NCBI GenBank assembly: GCA_027484445.1
Contig: JAIXSY010000041.1
Location: forward strand, 124,001-188,000
Source: Verrucomicrobiaceae bacterium
GTDB taxonomy: Bacteria > Verrucomicrobiota > Verrucomicrobiia > Verrucomicrobiales > Verrucomicrobiaceae
Reading direction: 5' to 3'
Length of the DNA stretch: 64,000 bases
Shown one piece after another: positions 8,603 through 17,715 of this stretch. The notes under the pieces are model-generated. The model was not told the DNA's origin, searched no databases, and was given only the letters and a program-made list of their open reading frames with translations. The stretch's first letter is position 1. Every line of letters begins with the position of its first letter. The translations under genes were made by a program, and so were the position numbers.

Positions 8603-8962
8603 GATATCTCTTTGATTTCGGGACGCTGATCAGTGCAGGACGGGCTGCATGGCAGGCGTATCGAGCGGAAATACCGGGACGCACCTGAGATGCTGCTTAT
8701 CCTTACCCTTTCACAGGTGGTCGCGTGAGTCTATTTACGCCACAACGTCACATTCCAGCAAGCATTTTGATGAGCGAATTTTTCGTCACCGGACGGCTGG
8801 CCTTCCAGCCGGCCTCCATGCCTGCCTACGGACCCCTCGAAACCCGAAAGAGGCGGCCGTCTCGATGCGCCGGGCTGGCGGCGATGCTTTCGTGACAAGT
8901 CCATGACAAACGCGCCTTGCAATCTGCCGGTCTCTAGGATTGTATGAAAGAACTTATTATTT
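8603..8962. other. Intergenic region between divergent RRM and lipoprotein genes
   Basis: No gene is supported. The minus-strand half would hold the RRM promoter and leader, with a weak AAAGAG Shine-Dalgarno about 6 bases before its ATG. The plus-strand half holds an AT-rich stretch (TTATTATTTATG) directly before the lipoprotein start, which has no clear Shine-Dalgarno. A possible -35-like TTGCAA lies near 8922. No strong hairpin or known riboswitch was recognised. Confidence 0.4.
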
Positions 8963-9628
8963 ATGCGCAGGTTCCTTTTTCTGCTTCCTCTCTTGTTATC
9001 AACCCTGGTCAGTTGTTCGACCTTTGGTAAAAAAGACAAGGTTTTGATCACCGTATTTTCGCAAGGAAGCGACATGGACTCACCTAAAAGCGTATTTCGG
9101 AGAAACCTTGAGGGTAAGGAAGTCATTCTAAAGGTGATTCCAGAATTCACGCAGAAGAGCGTTGTGGCTTTCCATCCCTTCCCAGCCGCCGATGGCAGTT
9201 ATGGAATCGCCCTCAAGCTGGATTTCAAGGGCAGCAATGCGCTGGAAATCGTCACCCGCACCCGCCAGGGGGAGCTTTTGGTAAGCATGGTGAACGGGGC
9301 TGTGGTCGATTACGTCACGATCGACAGCACCGTGATGAATGGCATCTTCACCATCTGGAGAGGCCTGCCAGAGGAGCTGATCGCCATCATGGACAAGGAA
9401 TACCCCCGCATCCAGGCTCTGAACTCCGCCAACAAAGGCACGACCTTTGACACCCTGGACATGCTGCCGAGCACCTCCGTGGAAAAGTCGGAGTCTCATG
9501 ACCGGGTCAAAGACGCGGCGAAGGCGGAGGAGAAGGCTAAAAAAAGGAAAAAGCGGGATCAGTATGATCCCGAACCTCCAGCAGGATCGGTCATCCCGCT
9601 GAGTGAGGCTCTCGATGAAAGTCGCTGA
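8963..9628 (+). CDS. Putative lipoprotein of unknown function
   Basis: 221-residue protein with a lipoprotein signal: RRFLFLLPLLLSTLVSC with lipobox LVSC, so Cys18 is the likely lipidated residue. The mature part has a beta-rich core (KVLITVFSQGS, EVILKVIPEF, YGIALKLDFKGSNALEIVTRTRQGELLVSMVNG, VVDYVTIDSTV) and a lysine-rich C-terminal region (AKAEEKAKKRKKR). No catalytic motif was recognised. The pattern of alternating strands around a 'G-x-L-V-x-M-V-N-G' turn recalls the periplasmic head of SecD, but this is only a resemblance. A NERD-like membrane protein follows after about 40 bases in the same direction. Confidence 0.75.
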   Translation: MRRFLFLLPLLLSTLVSCSTFGKKDKVLITVFSQGSDMDSPKSVFRRNLEGKEVILKVIPEFTQKSVVAFHPFPAADGSYGIALKLDFKGSNALEIVTRTRQGELLVSMVNGAVVDYVTIDSTVMNGIFTIWRGLPEELIAIMDKEYPRIQALNSANKGTTFDTLDMLPSTSVEKSESHDRVKDAAKAEEKAKKRKKRDQYDPEPPAGSVIPLSEALDESR

Positions 9629-9670
9629 GCCGCCCCTCCCCAACTCCTCTTCTTTCTTCCCCCCGGAGAG

Positions 9671-10390
9671 ATGCTGAACAAAGCCATCCATTTTGCTGCC
9701 GAATCGCTGTCCAGTCACTGGCATGTGATTTTCATGACGTGCCTCGTCTTGCTGCTGATCACTCTTTTTTTAACCGTGCGTCAATACAACCGACGCAACT
9801 CTCCAAAAGCTAAGAGCCATCAGGACAGCCCACGAGCCCGACATAAAACCGTTGCTGATTCCTTGAAACGTCTGCCTCCTGACACTTACAAGGTTTTTCA
9901 GGATCTGTATGTGTCGCGTTTGGATGGGAAAGGAGTGACGCGCATCGCTTACGTCGTGGCCGCTCGCCATGGCATTTTTTGTGTGCACCCTCAACGGGAG
10001 ACGGGTGTGATCAAAGGCACGGTCACTGACCGTCTGTGGACTGCTGCGGAGTCAGGCATGGAAACGACCTTCACCAATCCCGTGATCCGCAACGCCTACC
10101 ATGCCCGAGCCCTGGCACGGCATCTGAATCTGCCTGATGCGATGATCTGCCCCGTGGTACTCTTTGACCAAGAAGTGACGTTCACCACTAAACCGCCCGC
10201 GCACGTGCTGACCTCGGGCCTGCGTCGATTCATCCTGTCCTATCAGGCAGAGCTGCTGACAGAAGAGATGCTGGACCCGATCCTGAAGAACCTGCATCGC
10301 GCTGCGACAAATGAGGAAGCGCGTGCCGAATACGACAGCTACCGAAAGTCCAAAACCAAGCGGACCAGAAAGCCTGGGCTGGGCAGCTAA
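9671..10390 (+). CDS. Membrane-anchored NERD-like domain protein
   Basis: 239-residue protein. One membrane segment lies at residues 19-36 (VIFMTCLVLLLITLFLTV), then a basic linker. The remainder resembles the nuclease-related NERD domain: VTRIAYVVAARHGIFCVHPQ (compare the usual 'DHVVVGPGGIFVIEVK'), then a TDRLWT strand, then NPVIRNAYHARALARHLN, matching the 'NPLRQN..H..AL' helix, and PVVLFDQEVTFTTK. The catalytic-type lysine of 'EVK' is replaced (VHP), so nuclease activity is doubtful. The tail is basic (RKSKTKRTRKPG). It overlaps the convergent DUF1501 gene by 4 bases at the 3' end. Confidence 0.7.
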   Translation: MLNKAIHFAAESLSSHWHVIFMTCLVLLLITLFLTVRQYNRRNSPKAKSHQDSPRARHKTVADSLKRLPPDTYKVFQDLYVSRLDGKGVTRIAYVVAARHGIFCVHPQRETGVIKGTVTDRLWTAAESGMETTFTNPVIRNAYHARALARHLNLPDAMICPVVLFDQEVTFTTKPPAHVLTSGLRRFILSYQAELLTEEMLDPILKNLHRAATNEEARAEYDSYRKSKTKRTRKPGLGS

Positions 10391-11592
10391 GCGCTGACCG
10401 ACATGAGGCCGACGGGCGAGAGATCCGCTCCTGGGAAAACCTGCGCAAGATCCACCTGACCTGGGAAAGAGCCACGCAGCACCTCCGCGAAGACACGGCG
10501 GTAGTCGGTCTCCACCGCCAGCCCACCAGGACCTGGCGTGTTCACATTCACCTCATCTTGCAGTGTCAGCGGCCATGAACCGAGCACACGGCCACCCCGC
10601 ACGCGTGAACCCAGCGCCAGGAGCGCAAAGCCACGGCCATGATCCGTGCCGAGACTGGCATTTTCATAGACACGCCGGCCAAATTCGGTCGTGACCATGA
10701 CGGTGTAGTGCGCCTGATGATCCCGCAAATCCAGCTGCAGCGCAGCCAGCCCCTCCGCCAGCCGTTTGATCCTCTCCGCCTGTAGGCCCATGACCTCTCC
10801 CTGGAAAAAATGCGTGTCCCAGCCGCCGAGGTCCAGGCAGGCCACACGTAGGCCGAGCCGCACCTTGATGAGTCCTGCGATCTCACGCAGTCCGTTGCCA
10901 AAGGCATCCTCGGGGTAATGCGCTCCATGCTCGGGTGCCTCTCCTCTGCCCTGAAGCGCAGACACACGCTGGAAGAGCTCCAGCGTGCTGCGCCCTCCCT
11001 GCCCCAGAAAGTTGACCTCTGCCCCATACAGCTTCTCCAGCGCCTTCCTGGCCTGAGCCGCATCGCCCGCCTCACGCAGCGTGATGTCTTCCACGCGCTC
11101 CATCACACTCACCGCCGGTGCACCGCGCAGCGACTCAGGCATGACCTTCCCGATCGCCACGGCCGAAAGCGCAGAACCGGAGGGCTGCTGGCGCAAGAAT
11201 CGCCCCAGCCAACCGCCTCCCGCTGCCGTTCCCTGCATGGAGTCGCCATGCTCCATCTGGTCTTGGCAGTCAAAGTGAGAGCCGGTGGTGTTGTCCACCC
11301 CGACCGATTGCACCGCGCCAAGACGCCCTTCTTTGAAGGCAGCCTCCAGCGCCTGCATCGCCGGGTGCAGCGCGTAGTGCTCGCTGACTCGGATGGCCTG
11401 CTGCGCAGGAATCGCCAAGCTAGGTCGCAGGCGGTAGTAGCGATCATCCGCCACGGGCACCAGCAGGTTCAGGGTATCAGCCCCGCCGCGCAGGAACACA
11501 TGGATCAGCGTGTGCTGATCCTCACGCGGCCGCGCCCCCCAGACAGGAGCCGCCACGAGAGCGAGGTGGGAGATGAGCGTGCGTCGTTTCAT
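10387..11592 (-). CDS. DUF1501 domain protein, exported by a twin-arginine-like signal
   Basis: 401-residue member of the DUF1501 family, sulfatase/alkaline-phosphatase-fold proteins very common in Planctomycetes and Verrucomicrobia. It begins MKRRTLISHLALVAAPVWGA, a twin-arginine-like export signal. Family landmarks are VFLRGGADTLNLLVPVAD, GSHFDCQDQMEHG, CLDLGGWDTHFFQG, VMVTTEFGRRVYENAS and TDHGRGFALLALG. The enzymatic role is unknown. It is the third gene of a tight minus-strand set, starting 6 bases after the DUF1800 stop; the DUF1800/DUF1501 pairing is a recurrent operon in many bacteria, so the two products probably act together in the envelope. Confidence 0.88.
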   Translation of the reverse strand: MKRRTLISHLALVAAPVWGARPREDQHTLIHVFLRGGADTLNLLVPVADDRYYRLRPSLAIPAQQAIRVSEHYALHPAMQALEAAFKEGRLGAVQSVGVDNTTGSHFDCQDQMEHGDSMQGTAAGGGWLGRFLRQQPSGSALSAVAIGKVMPESLRGAPAVSVMERVEDITLREAGDAAQARKALEKLYGAEVNFLGQGGRSTLELFQRVSALQGRGEAPEHGAHYPEDAFGNGLREIAGLIKVRLGLRVACLDLGGWDTHFFQGEVMGLQAERIKRLAEGLAALQLDLRDHQAHYTVMVTTEFGRRVYENASLGTDHGRGFALLALGSRVRGGRVLGSWPLTLQDEVNVNTPGPGGLAVETDYRRVFAEVLRGSFPGQVDLAQVFPGADLSPVGLMSVSA

Positions 11593-11598
11593 GAGGGA

Positions 11599-13062
11599 TC
11601 AGCAGCGTTGAAAGGCAGGGCACGCCAAAATCAGTCCGACACGGCGAGCTTCCTCAGGGGTCTGAAGGGCAGCTGTCTCCGCTGCCGTGGGCGCACGACC
11701 GATGAGCGCCGCGAACCAAGATTCAGGCTTGATGTGCAGCGCGCGCCTGAGCTCCGCCAGGTTCACGTGCACGCCCTTCACACGATTCGCCGCCAGCTCC
11801 AGCGCAAAGTTCCAGCGCCAGAGCAGCGTGCCCATCCAGGGCAGTTCATCGTCAGGATAACCCTCTGGCGTCGGGTGCTGAAACAGACCCTGCCCCATGC
11901 GTTGCAGAGGCTCCACCACACCTGTCTCCGCCTGGGTTTCCGCTCTCAGCGCCCGCAGAGCAGACACCATGAATTTGAACGGACGTTTGAAAAGTTGTCC
12001 ACGACTCGAGGCGAACTCAGGCGAGCGAAACAGCACGCGCAGCATCGGTCGGATCTCCCCACGCGTGCGCGTGAACTCTGCCGCGACCCGATCCACCAGA
12101 GCCTGCGGTGGCTCAGGGCTGACCAAGCGCCGACACAGCTTCTGGGCGATGAACTTGGCAGTGCTGGGATGCCCGCAGACGATGTCCACCAGTCGATCCA
12201 GATCCCGTGCTCCACCCCCGGCTGCGATGCGCTGACCGAGCACCCACTTTTCTCCAGCGTCATGCCAGTCAGGGCGAAAGTAGGCCTCACTCGCATTCAG
12301 CGCCCAGAAGCGATTTCGATCAAACGTCCAACCGCTCAGGCAGCGTGCCGCCTGCTGCACGTCCTGCTGCGTGTAGCCGCCGTGCACACCCAGCGTGTGC
12401 AGCTCCATCAGCTCGCGGGCATAGTTTTCGTTCGGCACATCTGAAGTGCCCTTGCGCACCTTGTTGGACTTGCCGTCCAGGTAAACCAGCATCGCAGGCG
12501 ACTTCGCCGAAGCGCGGATGAGATCGTAAAAATTCCCCAGCGCGTGCTGGCGGATCACATCGCGATCATCACTCGGCTTCAGGTAGATGCAGTCACCCTT
12601 TTCCAGGTCGATGTTCAGGTGGTCCGTCCAGAACTCCACCATCACCTCGAAGAGCTGGCGCTTGCTGTAAATGGCCCGCAGCAGCGTGTGACGCGTGATC
12701 TCATCCCGCAGCACCGGTTTGCGCCACTCATAGGCATCCCCCGCGCTAAAGGAGAGGCTTTCGAACCGCTCCGCGCGCAGGTCACAAGCCGTGTCCGTGA
12801 GGCGCTCAGGGTGCAGTTGCTCCTCCAGCCAAGCCTCTTGGCCCAGACGCTTCAGCCTCCACAGCTCACCTGGCCAGGGGCCAAAGGTGGCGCGGGAGAG
12901 CAGGTGAAAGTCCGCATCCACCTCCGCACCCGCAGGCGGTGGTGGCAGCTTTTCGGGCAGACCTTCACCCAAAGCCTCGCGATACACCTGCGTCAGGACA
13001 CGATCGCAGGACACCAGGCCTAGCGCCAGGGAGCTCAAGCATTGACGACGAGAGAGCGGCAT
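11599..13062 (-). CDS. DUF1800 domain protein
   Basis: 487 residues. The N-terminal RRQCLSSLALGLVSC could be a Tat-type or lipoprotein signal. DUF1800 hallmarks are FHLLSRATFGPWPGELWRLKRLG, the MVEFWTDHLNIDLEKGD block, FYDLIRASAKSPAMLVYLDG, NENYARELMELHTLGVHGGYTQQDV, CLSGWTFDR, and a KFIAQKLCRRLVSPEPP segment. The family is a helical secreted protein of unknown activity that nearly always precedes a DUF1501 gene, as here, and has been suggested to take part in extracellular or envelope processes. The gene lies between a small membrane protein gene (7 bp upstream) and DUF1501. Confidence 0.88.
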   Translation of the reverse strand: MPLSRRQCLSSLALGLVSCDRVLTQVYREALGEGLPEKLPPPPAGAEVDADFHLLSRATFGPWPGELWRLKRLGQEAWLEEQLHPERLTDTACDLRAERFESLSFSAGDAYEWRKPVLRDEITRHTLLRAIYSKRQLFEVMVEFWTDHLNIDLEKGDCIYLKPSDDRDVIRQHALGNFYDLIRASAKSPAMLVYLDGKSNKVRKGTSDVPNENYARELMELHTLGVHGGYTQQDVQQAARCLSGWTFDRNRFWALNASEAYFRPDWHDAGEKWVLGQRIAAGGGARDLDRLVDIVCGHPSTAKFIAQKLCRRLVSPEPPQALVDRVAAEFTRTRGEIRPMLRVLFRSPEFASSRGQLFKRPFKFMVSALRALRAETQAETGVVEPLQRMGQGLFQHPTPEGYPDDELPWMGTLLWRWNFALELAANRVKGVHVNLAELRRALHIKPESWFAALIGRAPTAAETAALQTPEEARRVGLILACPAFQRC

Positions 13063-13068
13063 GATTGA

Positions 13069-13575
13069 TCAAGGACTCTCGGGAGCTTCCAGGGCAGCCG
13101 TTTCCCGTTCAGGCTTGCGGCTCCCCCAGGCGCGCACTTGCAGCCCCCAGCCTACGATCGCCAAGCTCGGCAGCAGCACGGCCCAGCCCACCACCGGCAG
13201 CAGGGCACCGCAGGTCAGCGTCAGTCCGCCCTGCTTCATCTGCCGCCACGGCTCGGCCAGCGGCCACAGCCTTTCCCCGATGACGGCCGCCAGACCAGCC
13301 GCGCCCAGCAGCCCCCAGGTGATCAAAAAACCGCCCACCAGGACTGCCAGCGCACCGAGCTTGGGCACCTTGGACAGCACGGAGATCACGATCACCGTCA
13401 GCACCAGCGGCAGCAGCCCCAGCATGAAGCTTTTCAGCAGTCCACCCTCTGCCCGCTGACGCAGCGCAGCGACTTTGCCTGGCCAAAAGCCCAGCGCAAA
13501 CATCCACAACGCGGGCAGAGCCACGACAAAGGCGAGGGCGATCAGCAGCCAAACAAGAACGGTAGAAAACAGCAT
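13069..13575 (-). CDS. Small multi-span membrane protein, first gene of the DUF1800/DUF1501 operon
   Basis: 168-residue hydrophobic protein. The ATG at 13575 is chosen because the open frame upstream runs into the start of the divergent VWA gene and is not protein-like. Predicted membrane segments are VLVWLLIALAFVVALPALWM, SFMLGLLPLVLTVIVISVL, LGALAVLVGGFLITWGLLGAA and LTLTCGALLPVVGWAVLLPS. The C-terminus is charged (SRKPERETAALEAPESP). No family was recognised; some segments resemble membrane domains of bactofilin- or polymer-export helper proteins, but not enough to name. The seven-base gap to DUF1800 argues for co-transcription. Confidence 0.7.
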   Translation of the reverse strand: MLFSTVLVWLLIALAFVVALPALWMFALGFWPGKVAALRQRAEGGLLKSFMLGLLPLVLTVIVISVLSKVPKLGALAVLVGGFLITWGLLGAAGLAAVIGERLWPLAEPWRQMKQGGLTLTCGALLPVVGWAVLLPSLAIVGWGLQVRAWGSRKPERETAALEAPESP

Positions 13576-13705
13576 GGTGAAGAGGCTAACGCGTCGCGAT
13601 CCATGCGGTAACAGCAAAACCATTTTCCCACGATGACGAAAATCCAGGCGTGTGGTAGCCTCCCGCCTACGGAATGCCCCGGCAGGATTCCAGCCTCCCT
13701 CCCTC

Positions 13706-16417
13706 ATGACACTCCACCACCCTGAATGGCTCGCGCTGCTGCCTGTGCTCTGGCTCACAGGCTGGATGCTGCCACGGCTGGGGATTTTGAAACCACTGCG
13801 CCTCATCCTGCTGGCGCTCATCACACTCACGCTTGCCCAGCCGCATTGGCGGCGATTGCAGGATGGGATCGACCTCTGGGTGCTGCTGGATGCCTCAGTT
13901 TCTGCGGAAGAACCGATGGCGAAAGGACTGCCAGAATGGGAAAAGCTGCTGGAGAAACATCGCGGTGCCAACGACCGCCTCTTTTACCTCAACTATGCCA
14001 CGGAGGTCATGCGACGCGGCACAGAGGGAGCTGAACTTTACGAGCGCAACCGCCACTCGACCCAAACCGGTCTCGCCATCACCCAGGCGCTGACCTTGGC
14101 GCAAAAAGAAGGCCAAGATCGACCGGCGCGTGTGCTAGCCTTCACCGATGGTTATGCCACAGAACCGCTGACCGGCATCGCGGAAAAGCTGACACGCCAG
14201 GGGGTCGAGCTCGACTACCGACTCGTGCGCGACGCAGAGCCGACTGACTTCCGCGTGGCCTCCCTGCAGGTGCCGACGCGTTCGCAGCTCGGCGAGCCCT
14301 TCATGATCGAGGTGGAGGTCAAAGGCACGCGCGATGGCAAGGTGCCGCTGAGCCTCCTGCGGGATGGACAGGAGCTGAAGCGCACCGAGGTGGATGTGCA
14401 GCTCGGCACCGGGCGCTTGCGCTTCACGGATCGACTCGGGCGCGCGGGCGTGGTGCACTACCAGGCCATCCTTCAGCCTGAAACCGACGCCCATCCGGGC
14501 AACAATCGCCACGAAGCCATGATCGAGATCGCGGGCGGGCCGAGAGTGCTTTTGCTCACCTCTTACCTGGAAGATCCCGTGGCTGCGACCTTGCAGCGGC
14601 AGGGCTTCACGGTGGAAACCGTCCTAGAACTGCGCGGCCTGCGTGCGGGTCAGCTCTCTGGCGTGAAGTGCGTCATCCTGAACAATGTGCCTGCGTTTGA
14701 GATGCCCGCCGAATTCCTGCGTGCATTGGACTTTTACGTGCGGGAGCAGGGCGGCAGCCTGCTGATGGCCGGAGGCAAAAAGAGCTTCGCCGCAGGTGGC
14801 TACTTCGAGTCAGCCATCGACCCGCTGCTGCCCGTGTCCATGGAGATGAAGCAGGAGTATCGGAAGCTGGTGGTGGCCATGGCCATCGTCATGGATCGCA
14901 GCGGCAGCATGGGCGCGACCGTGGGGAATGGCTTTACCAAAATGCAACTGGCCGATGAAGGCGCTGGCAATGCCATCCGCTACCTGGGCACGCAGGACCT
15001 GCTGACCGTCTTCGCCGTGGACAGCAGCGCGCATAAAATGGTGCCGCTGCAGCAGGTGGGGCCGAACCGCTCCAAAATGGAAAATGCCGTGCGGAGAATC
15101 GAAAGCACTGGCGGCGGTATCTTTGTTTACGAAGGGCTGAAGGCTGCCTGGGATGAGCTGAAACAAGCACCCGCTGGGCAGCGACACATCATTCTTTTCT
15201 CCGATGCAGCGGACTCGGAAGAGCCTGGAAACTACAAAGAACTCATGGATGAAATCCTAGCCGCCAGTGGCACCGTCAGCGTCATCGCGCTCGGCAAGCG
15301 CAGTGATGTGGACGCGGCGCTGCTCGAAGACATCGCCACGCGCGGCAAGGGGCGCATTTTCTTCACGGACAAGGCGGAGGAACTGCCCAGCATCTTCAGC
15401 CAAGAAACGGTGGCCGTGGCCCGCAGTGCCTTCATCACCGATCCGGTGAAAACCCAAGGTGCTGGGGCCTGGTTCGAGATCAGCGGGCAAAAGCTAGACT
15501 GGCTGCCTGAAGCCGATGGCTACAACCTCAGCTACCTTCGCGACTGGGCCAGCCAGGCACTCATCACCCAAGATGAATACAGCGCGCCGCTGGTGGCCTT
15601 TGGCCAGCGTGGCATCGGGCGCACGGCAGCAGTCAGCTTTGCCCTCGGCGGCGAGCATTCTGCCCAAGTGCGCGCCTGGCCGAACTACGGTGACTTTTTG
15701 CAAACCTTGGTTCGCTGGCTCATGGGGGAGCAACTTCCCCCTGGCATCGGCCTGAAGCATCGTCTGGAAGGCCGCCAGCTCACGCTCGATCTCATGCATG
15801 ACCGCGAGTGGGAATCGAAGCTCCAGGCCAAACCGCCGCGCATCCTCCTGGCGCATGGCAGCGATGCCTCCGGTGCCCATGAGCTGGCCTGGGAGCGACT
15901 TTCCCCCGGCCATTACCAGGCCAGCGTGACCCTGACGGAGGGCGAGATGGTGCGCGGTGCCGTCCAGCTGGGTGGTGCAGCGCTCAGCTTCGGTCCGACC
16001 TTGCTGGGAAGCAGCACGGAATGGTCCTTTGATGAAACCCGCACCGATGAACTGCGCCGCACCTCCCAGGCCAGTGGGGGGCGCGAGCTGCTCGACCTCA
16101 GCCAAGCCTGGCGCAGCCCCACCGTGACTCGGTTCACCGATTTGCAGCCGCTTCTGCTGCTGACCGTGCTCGGCATCCTGCTCATCGAGGCACTGCTGAC
16201 CCGCACTGGCTGGCGGCTGCCTGAGTGGGCCTGGGCAGGCTGGCGAAAATCGCAACCCGCAGGGGCAGGCCGTGTGACCCAGGCGCATCAGACGCGCCTG
16301 CGGAAACTGGCAGCCAAGCCGCAAGAAGAAGCCAAGTCCCCAGACCTTCCAGCCACTCCGGCCCCGGAACCGACGCCGAATCGGCAAAGCCGCTTTGCCC
16401 GGGCAAAGAAGCGCTAA
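13706..16417 (+). CDS. Double von Willebrand factor A membrane protein (BatA-like)
   Basis: 903-residue envelope protein. Two N-terminal membrane segments (LALLPVLWLTGWMLP and RLILLALITLTLA) are followed by a first VWA-like domain with a D-x-S-x-S metal site at Asp62 (LLDASVSAEEP). A middle GPRVLLLTSYLEDPVAATL region resembles a glutamine-amidotransferase-like fold. A second VWA domain has MIDAS DRSGSMG at Asp397, and a third membrane helix sits near residue 815 (PLLLLTVLGILLIEALL). The C-terminus is Pro/Lys rich. The ATG at 13706 fits the hydrophobic start. The DUF58 gene 1.3 kb downstream is a typical partner of such proteins in MoxR-linked clusters, although no MoxR ATPase gene is in the window. 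Role inferred: chaperone-like or envelope-stress function. Confidence 0.85.
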   Translation: MTLHHPEWLALLPVLWLTGWMLPRLGILKPLRLILLALITLTLAQPHWRRLQDGIDLWVLLDASVSAEEPMAKGLPEWEKLLEKHRGANDRLFYLNYATEVMRRGTEGAELYERNRHSTQTGLAITQALTLAQKEGQDRPARVLAFTDGYATEPLTGIAEKLTRQGVELDYRLVRDAEPTDFRVASLQVPTRSQLGEPFMIEVEVKGTRDGKVPLSLLRDGQELKRTEVDVQLGTGRLRFTDRLGRAGVVHYQAILQPETDAHPGNNRHEAMIEIAGGPRVLLLTSYLEDPVAATLQRQGFTVETVLELRGLRAGQLSGVKCVILNNVPAFEMPAEFLRALDFYVREQGGSLLMAGGKKSFAAGGYFESAIDPLLPVSMEMKQEYRKLVVAMAIVMDRSGSMGATVGNGFTKMQLADEGAGNAIRYLGTQDLLTVFAVDSSAHKMVPLQQVGPNRSKMENAVRRIESTGGGIFVYEGLKAAWDELKQAPAGQRHIILFSDAADSEEPGNYKELMDEILAASGTVSVIALGKRSDVDAALLEDIATRGKGRIFFTDKAEELPSIFSQETVAVARSAFITDPVKTQGAGAWFEISGQKLDWLPEADGYNLSYLRDWASQALITQDEYSAPLVAFGQRGIGRTAAVSFALGGEHSAQVRAWPNYGDFLQTLVRWLMGEQLPPGIGLKHRLEGRQLTLDLMHDREWESKLQAKPPRILLAHGSDASGAHELAWERLSPGHYQASVTLTEGEMVRGAVQLGGAALSFGPTLLGSSTEWSFDETRTDELRRTSQASGGRELLDLSQAWRSPTVTRFTDLQPLLLLTVLGILLIEALLTRTGWRLPEWAWAGWRKSQPAGAGRVTQAHQTRLRKLAAKPQEEAKSPDLPATPAPEPTPNRQSRFARAKKR

Positions 16418-16726
16418 ATCCTAGCTGCAGAGCGACTGATGATCTGCGAAACGCAAAGATTCCTTCGCGCTAGGCAAGCTGGGAATGTCGAAGTCCAAGC
16501 TCGGAAGATCGAAAGGCAGGCGTTTTCCGACCCTTGGAATCGGGTCAGATGCGTGGCAAAAGCAGGGCTTATCGAAAATCCGCGCCTGATTTTGGCAGAG
16601 CAGGCTTTGCCCATCGCAACGGAAGCATTGCCTCTCGAAGCTCCCCAGCGGCGATGGGGAGCTTGGCGCGGCTGGCTGCTGCTTCGCGCTTGCGTGGCAC
16701 GCGGTGCTTTCCAGACTCGGGCGACC
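16418..16726. other. Gap between VWA gene and lipoprotein gene
   Basis: 309 bases without a supported gene. The frame of the following lipoprotein is open back to 16439, but that part is not protein-like and would bury the lipoprotein signal. A perfect 9-bp inverted repeat AAGCTCCCC/GGGGAGCTT is at 16638-16646 and 16656-16664, with a 9-base loop; it lacks a T-run, so it is more likely a leader hairpin than a terminator. Confidence 0.5.
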
Positions 16727-17245
16727 ATGTCCTTGCTGCGCTTTTTCCTTTCTCTGCTGCTCCTGCCCCTGCTGCTCGCCTCTTGCCAGACCGGTGGGCT
16801 GACCGCTGCGCAACAGCAGCAAATCGAATATCGAAGGCTGGCCATCGCCACGGAACCGCCGGGCAGCTATTTTATCGGCCGCCGTTTCCACATCGATAAA
16901 ACGCACTTCTGGGGCTACGTGCGCCGCCCTGGGGAAAGCTGGGATCGCTCGCGCTTGGTGGTGATGAGTGAGCGCTTCACGCGCCAGCCAGATCGCTACC
17001 CCGAGATGCCGGAGGGAGATACCCCAGCCTATGGCTTTGACCACAACACGGAATACCGCCTGTGGGGCTATTTTTCTGGCCGCAAGGTCTATGATCCGAA
17101 CAGCAACATGGTGCTGCCCGAATTCGTGCTGCAGCGCTACGAGGTGAAGGATAGCTCCCCCGGCTGGCTGTTCCGCCCAGATGAGAAGTTTGATGGTTCC
17201 CACCTGTTCCGCGCTGAGCCAGGATCGACTCCAGGAGATCGCTGA
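16727..17245 (+). CDS. Putative lipoprotein of unknown function
   Basis: 172 residues. The ATG at 16727 gives a classic lipoprotein signal (SLLRFFLSLLLLPLLLASC, lipobox LASC, lipidated Cys21). The mature domain begins QTGGLTAAQQQQIEYRRLAIATEPPG and continues with YFIGRRFHIDKTHFWGYVRRPGESWDRSRLVVMSE in pieces rich in aromatic and arginine residues, then GFDHNTEYRLWGYFSGRKVYDPNSNMVLPEFVL. No enzyme motif was recognised. The stop codon overlaps the trmL ATG by one base (TGATG), which favours translational coupling. Confidence 0.75.
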   Translation: MSLLRFFLSLLLLPLLLASCQTGGLTAAQQQQIEYRRLAIATEPPGSYFIGRRFHIDKTHFWGYVRRPGESWDRSRLVVMSERFTRQPDRYPEMPEGDTPAYGFDHNTEYRLWGYFSGRKVYDPNSNMVLPEFVLQRYEVKDSSPGWLFRPDEKFDGSHLFRAEPGSTPGDR

Positions 17246-17715
17246 TGATCCACCTCGTGCTCTACCAGCCTGAGATCCCGCACAACACAGGCGCGGTCGG
17301 GCGGCTGTGCCTGGCCACGGATGCACGGCTTCATTTGATCAAGCCGCTCGGCTTCAGCCTGGAAGACAAGTATCTCAAGCGCTCTGGCCTGGACTACTGG
17401 CATGAGGTGGACGTGCGCGTGTGGGAGAGCTGGGAGGACTTTCACTCCGCCCTGGGGGCGCAGGCCTGCCTGAAGATGGTGGAGGTGCAGGGCAGCCGTC
17501 TCTATAGTGAAAGCGATCTGGCCAGCGCAGCGGAGCTCTACCTCGTCTATGGCCCTGAGACACGTGGCATCCCGCCCTCCATCCTGGCCCAGGGAGAGGC
17601 GCTGCACATTCCGATGAAAGGCACCCGCAGCCTGAACCTCTCCACCGCCGTGTCGGTGGTGCTGTATGAAGCCGTGCGCCAGCGGGCACTCGCCGGCCTG
17701 CCCCTGGGATCATGA
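17245..17715 (+). CDS. trmL: tRNA (cytidine(34)-2'-O)-methyltransferase TrmL
   Basis: SPOUT-class, SAM-dependent methyltransferase that 2'-O-methylates the wobble C/U34 of tRNA-Leu isoacceptors. 156 residues, the normal size. Signature features: the start IHLVLYQPEIPHNTGAVGRLC, HLIKPLGFSLEDKYLKRSGLDYW, and the trefoil-knot SAM site with VYGPETRGIP and IPMKGTRSLNLSTAVSVVLYEA. It overlaps the lipoprotein gene before it by one base and the DUF58 gene after it by four (ATGA), an arrangement typical of one transcript although the functions differ. Confidence 0.95.
   Translation: MIHLVLYQPEIPHNTGAVGRLCLATDARLHLIKPLGFSLEDKYLKRSGLDYWHEVDVRVWESWEDFHSALGAQACLKMVEVQGSRLYSESDLASAAELYLVYGPETRGIPPSILAQGEALHIPMKGTRSLNLSTAVSVVLYEAVRQRALAGLPLGS

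Noticed and set aside
8104..8629. Plus-strand Ala/Thr-rich or Arg/His-rich proteins opposite the RRM gene
   Set aside because: Low-complexity shadows of the Gly-rich repeat.
10918..12444. Long plus-strand open frame opposite DUF1501/DUF1800
   Set aside because: Arg/His-rich shadow of two conserved minus-strand genes with no domain.
16638..16664. Terminator of the VWA gene
   Set aside because: Perfect 9-bp stem, but over 200 bases past the stop and without a T tract.
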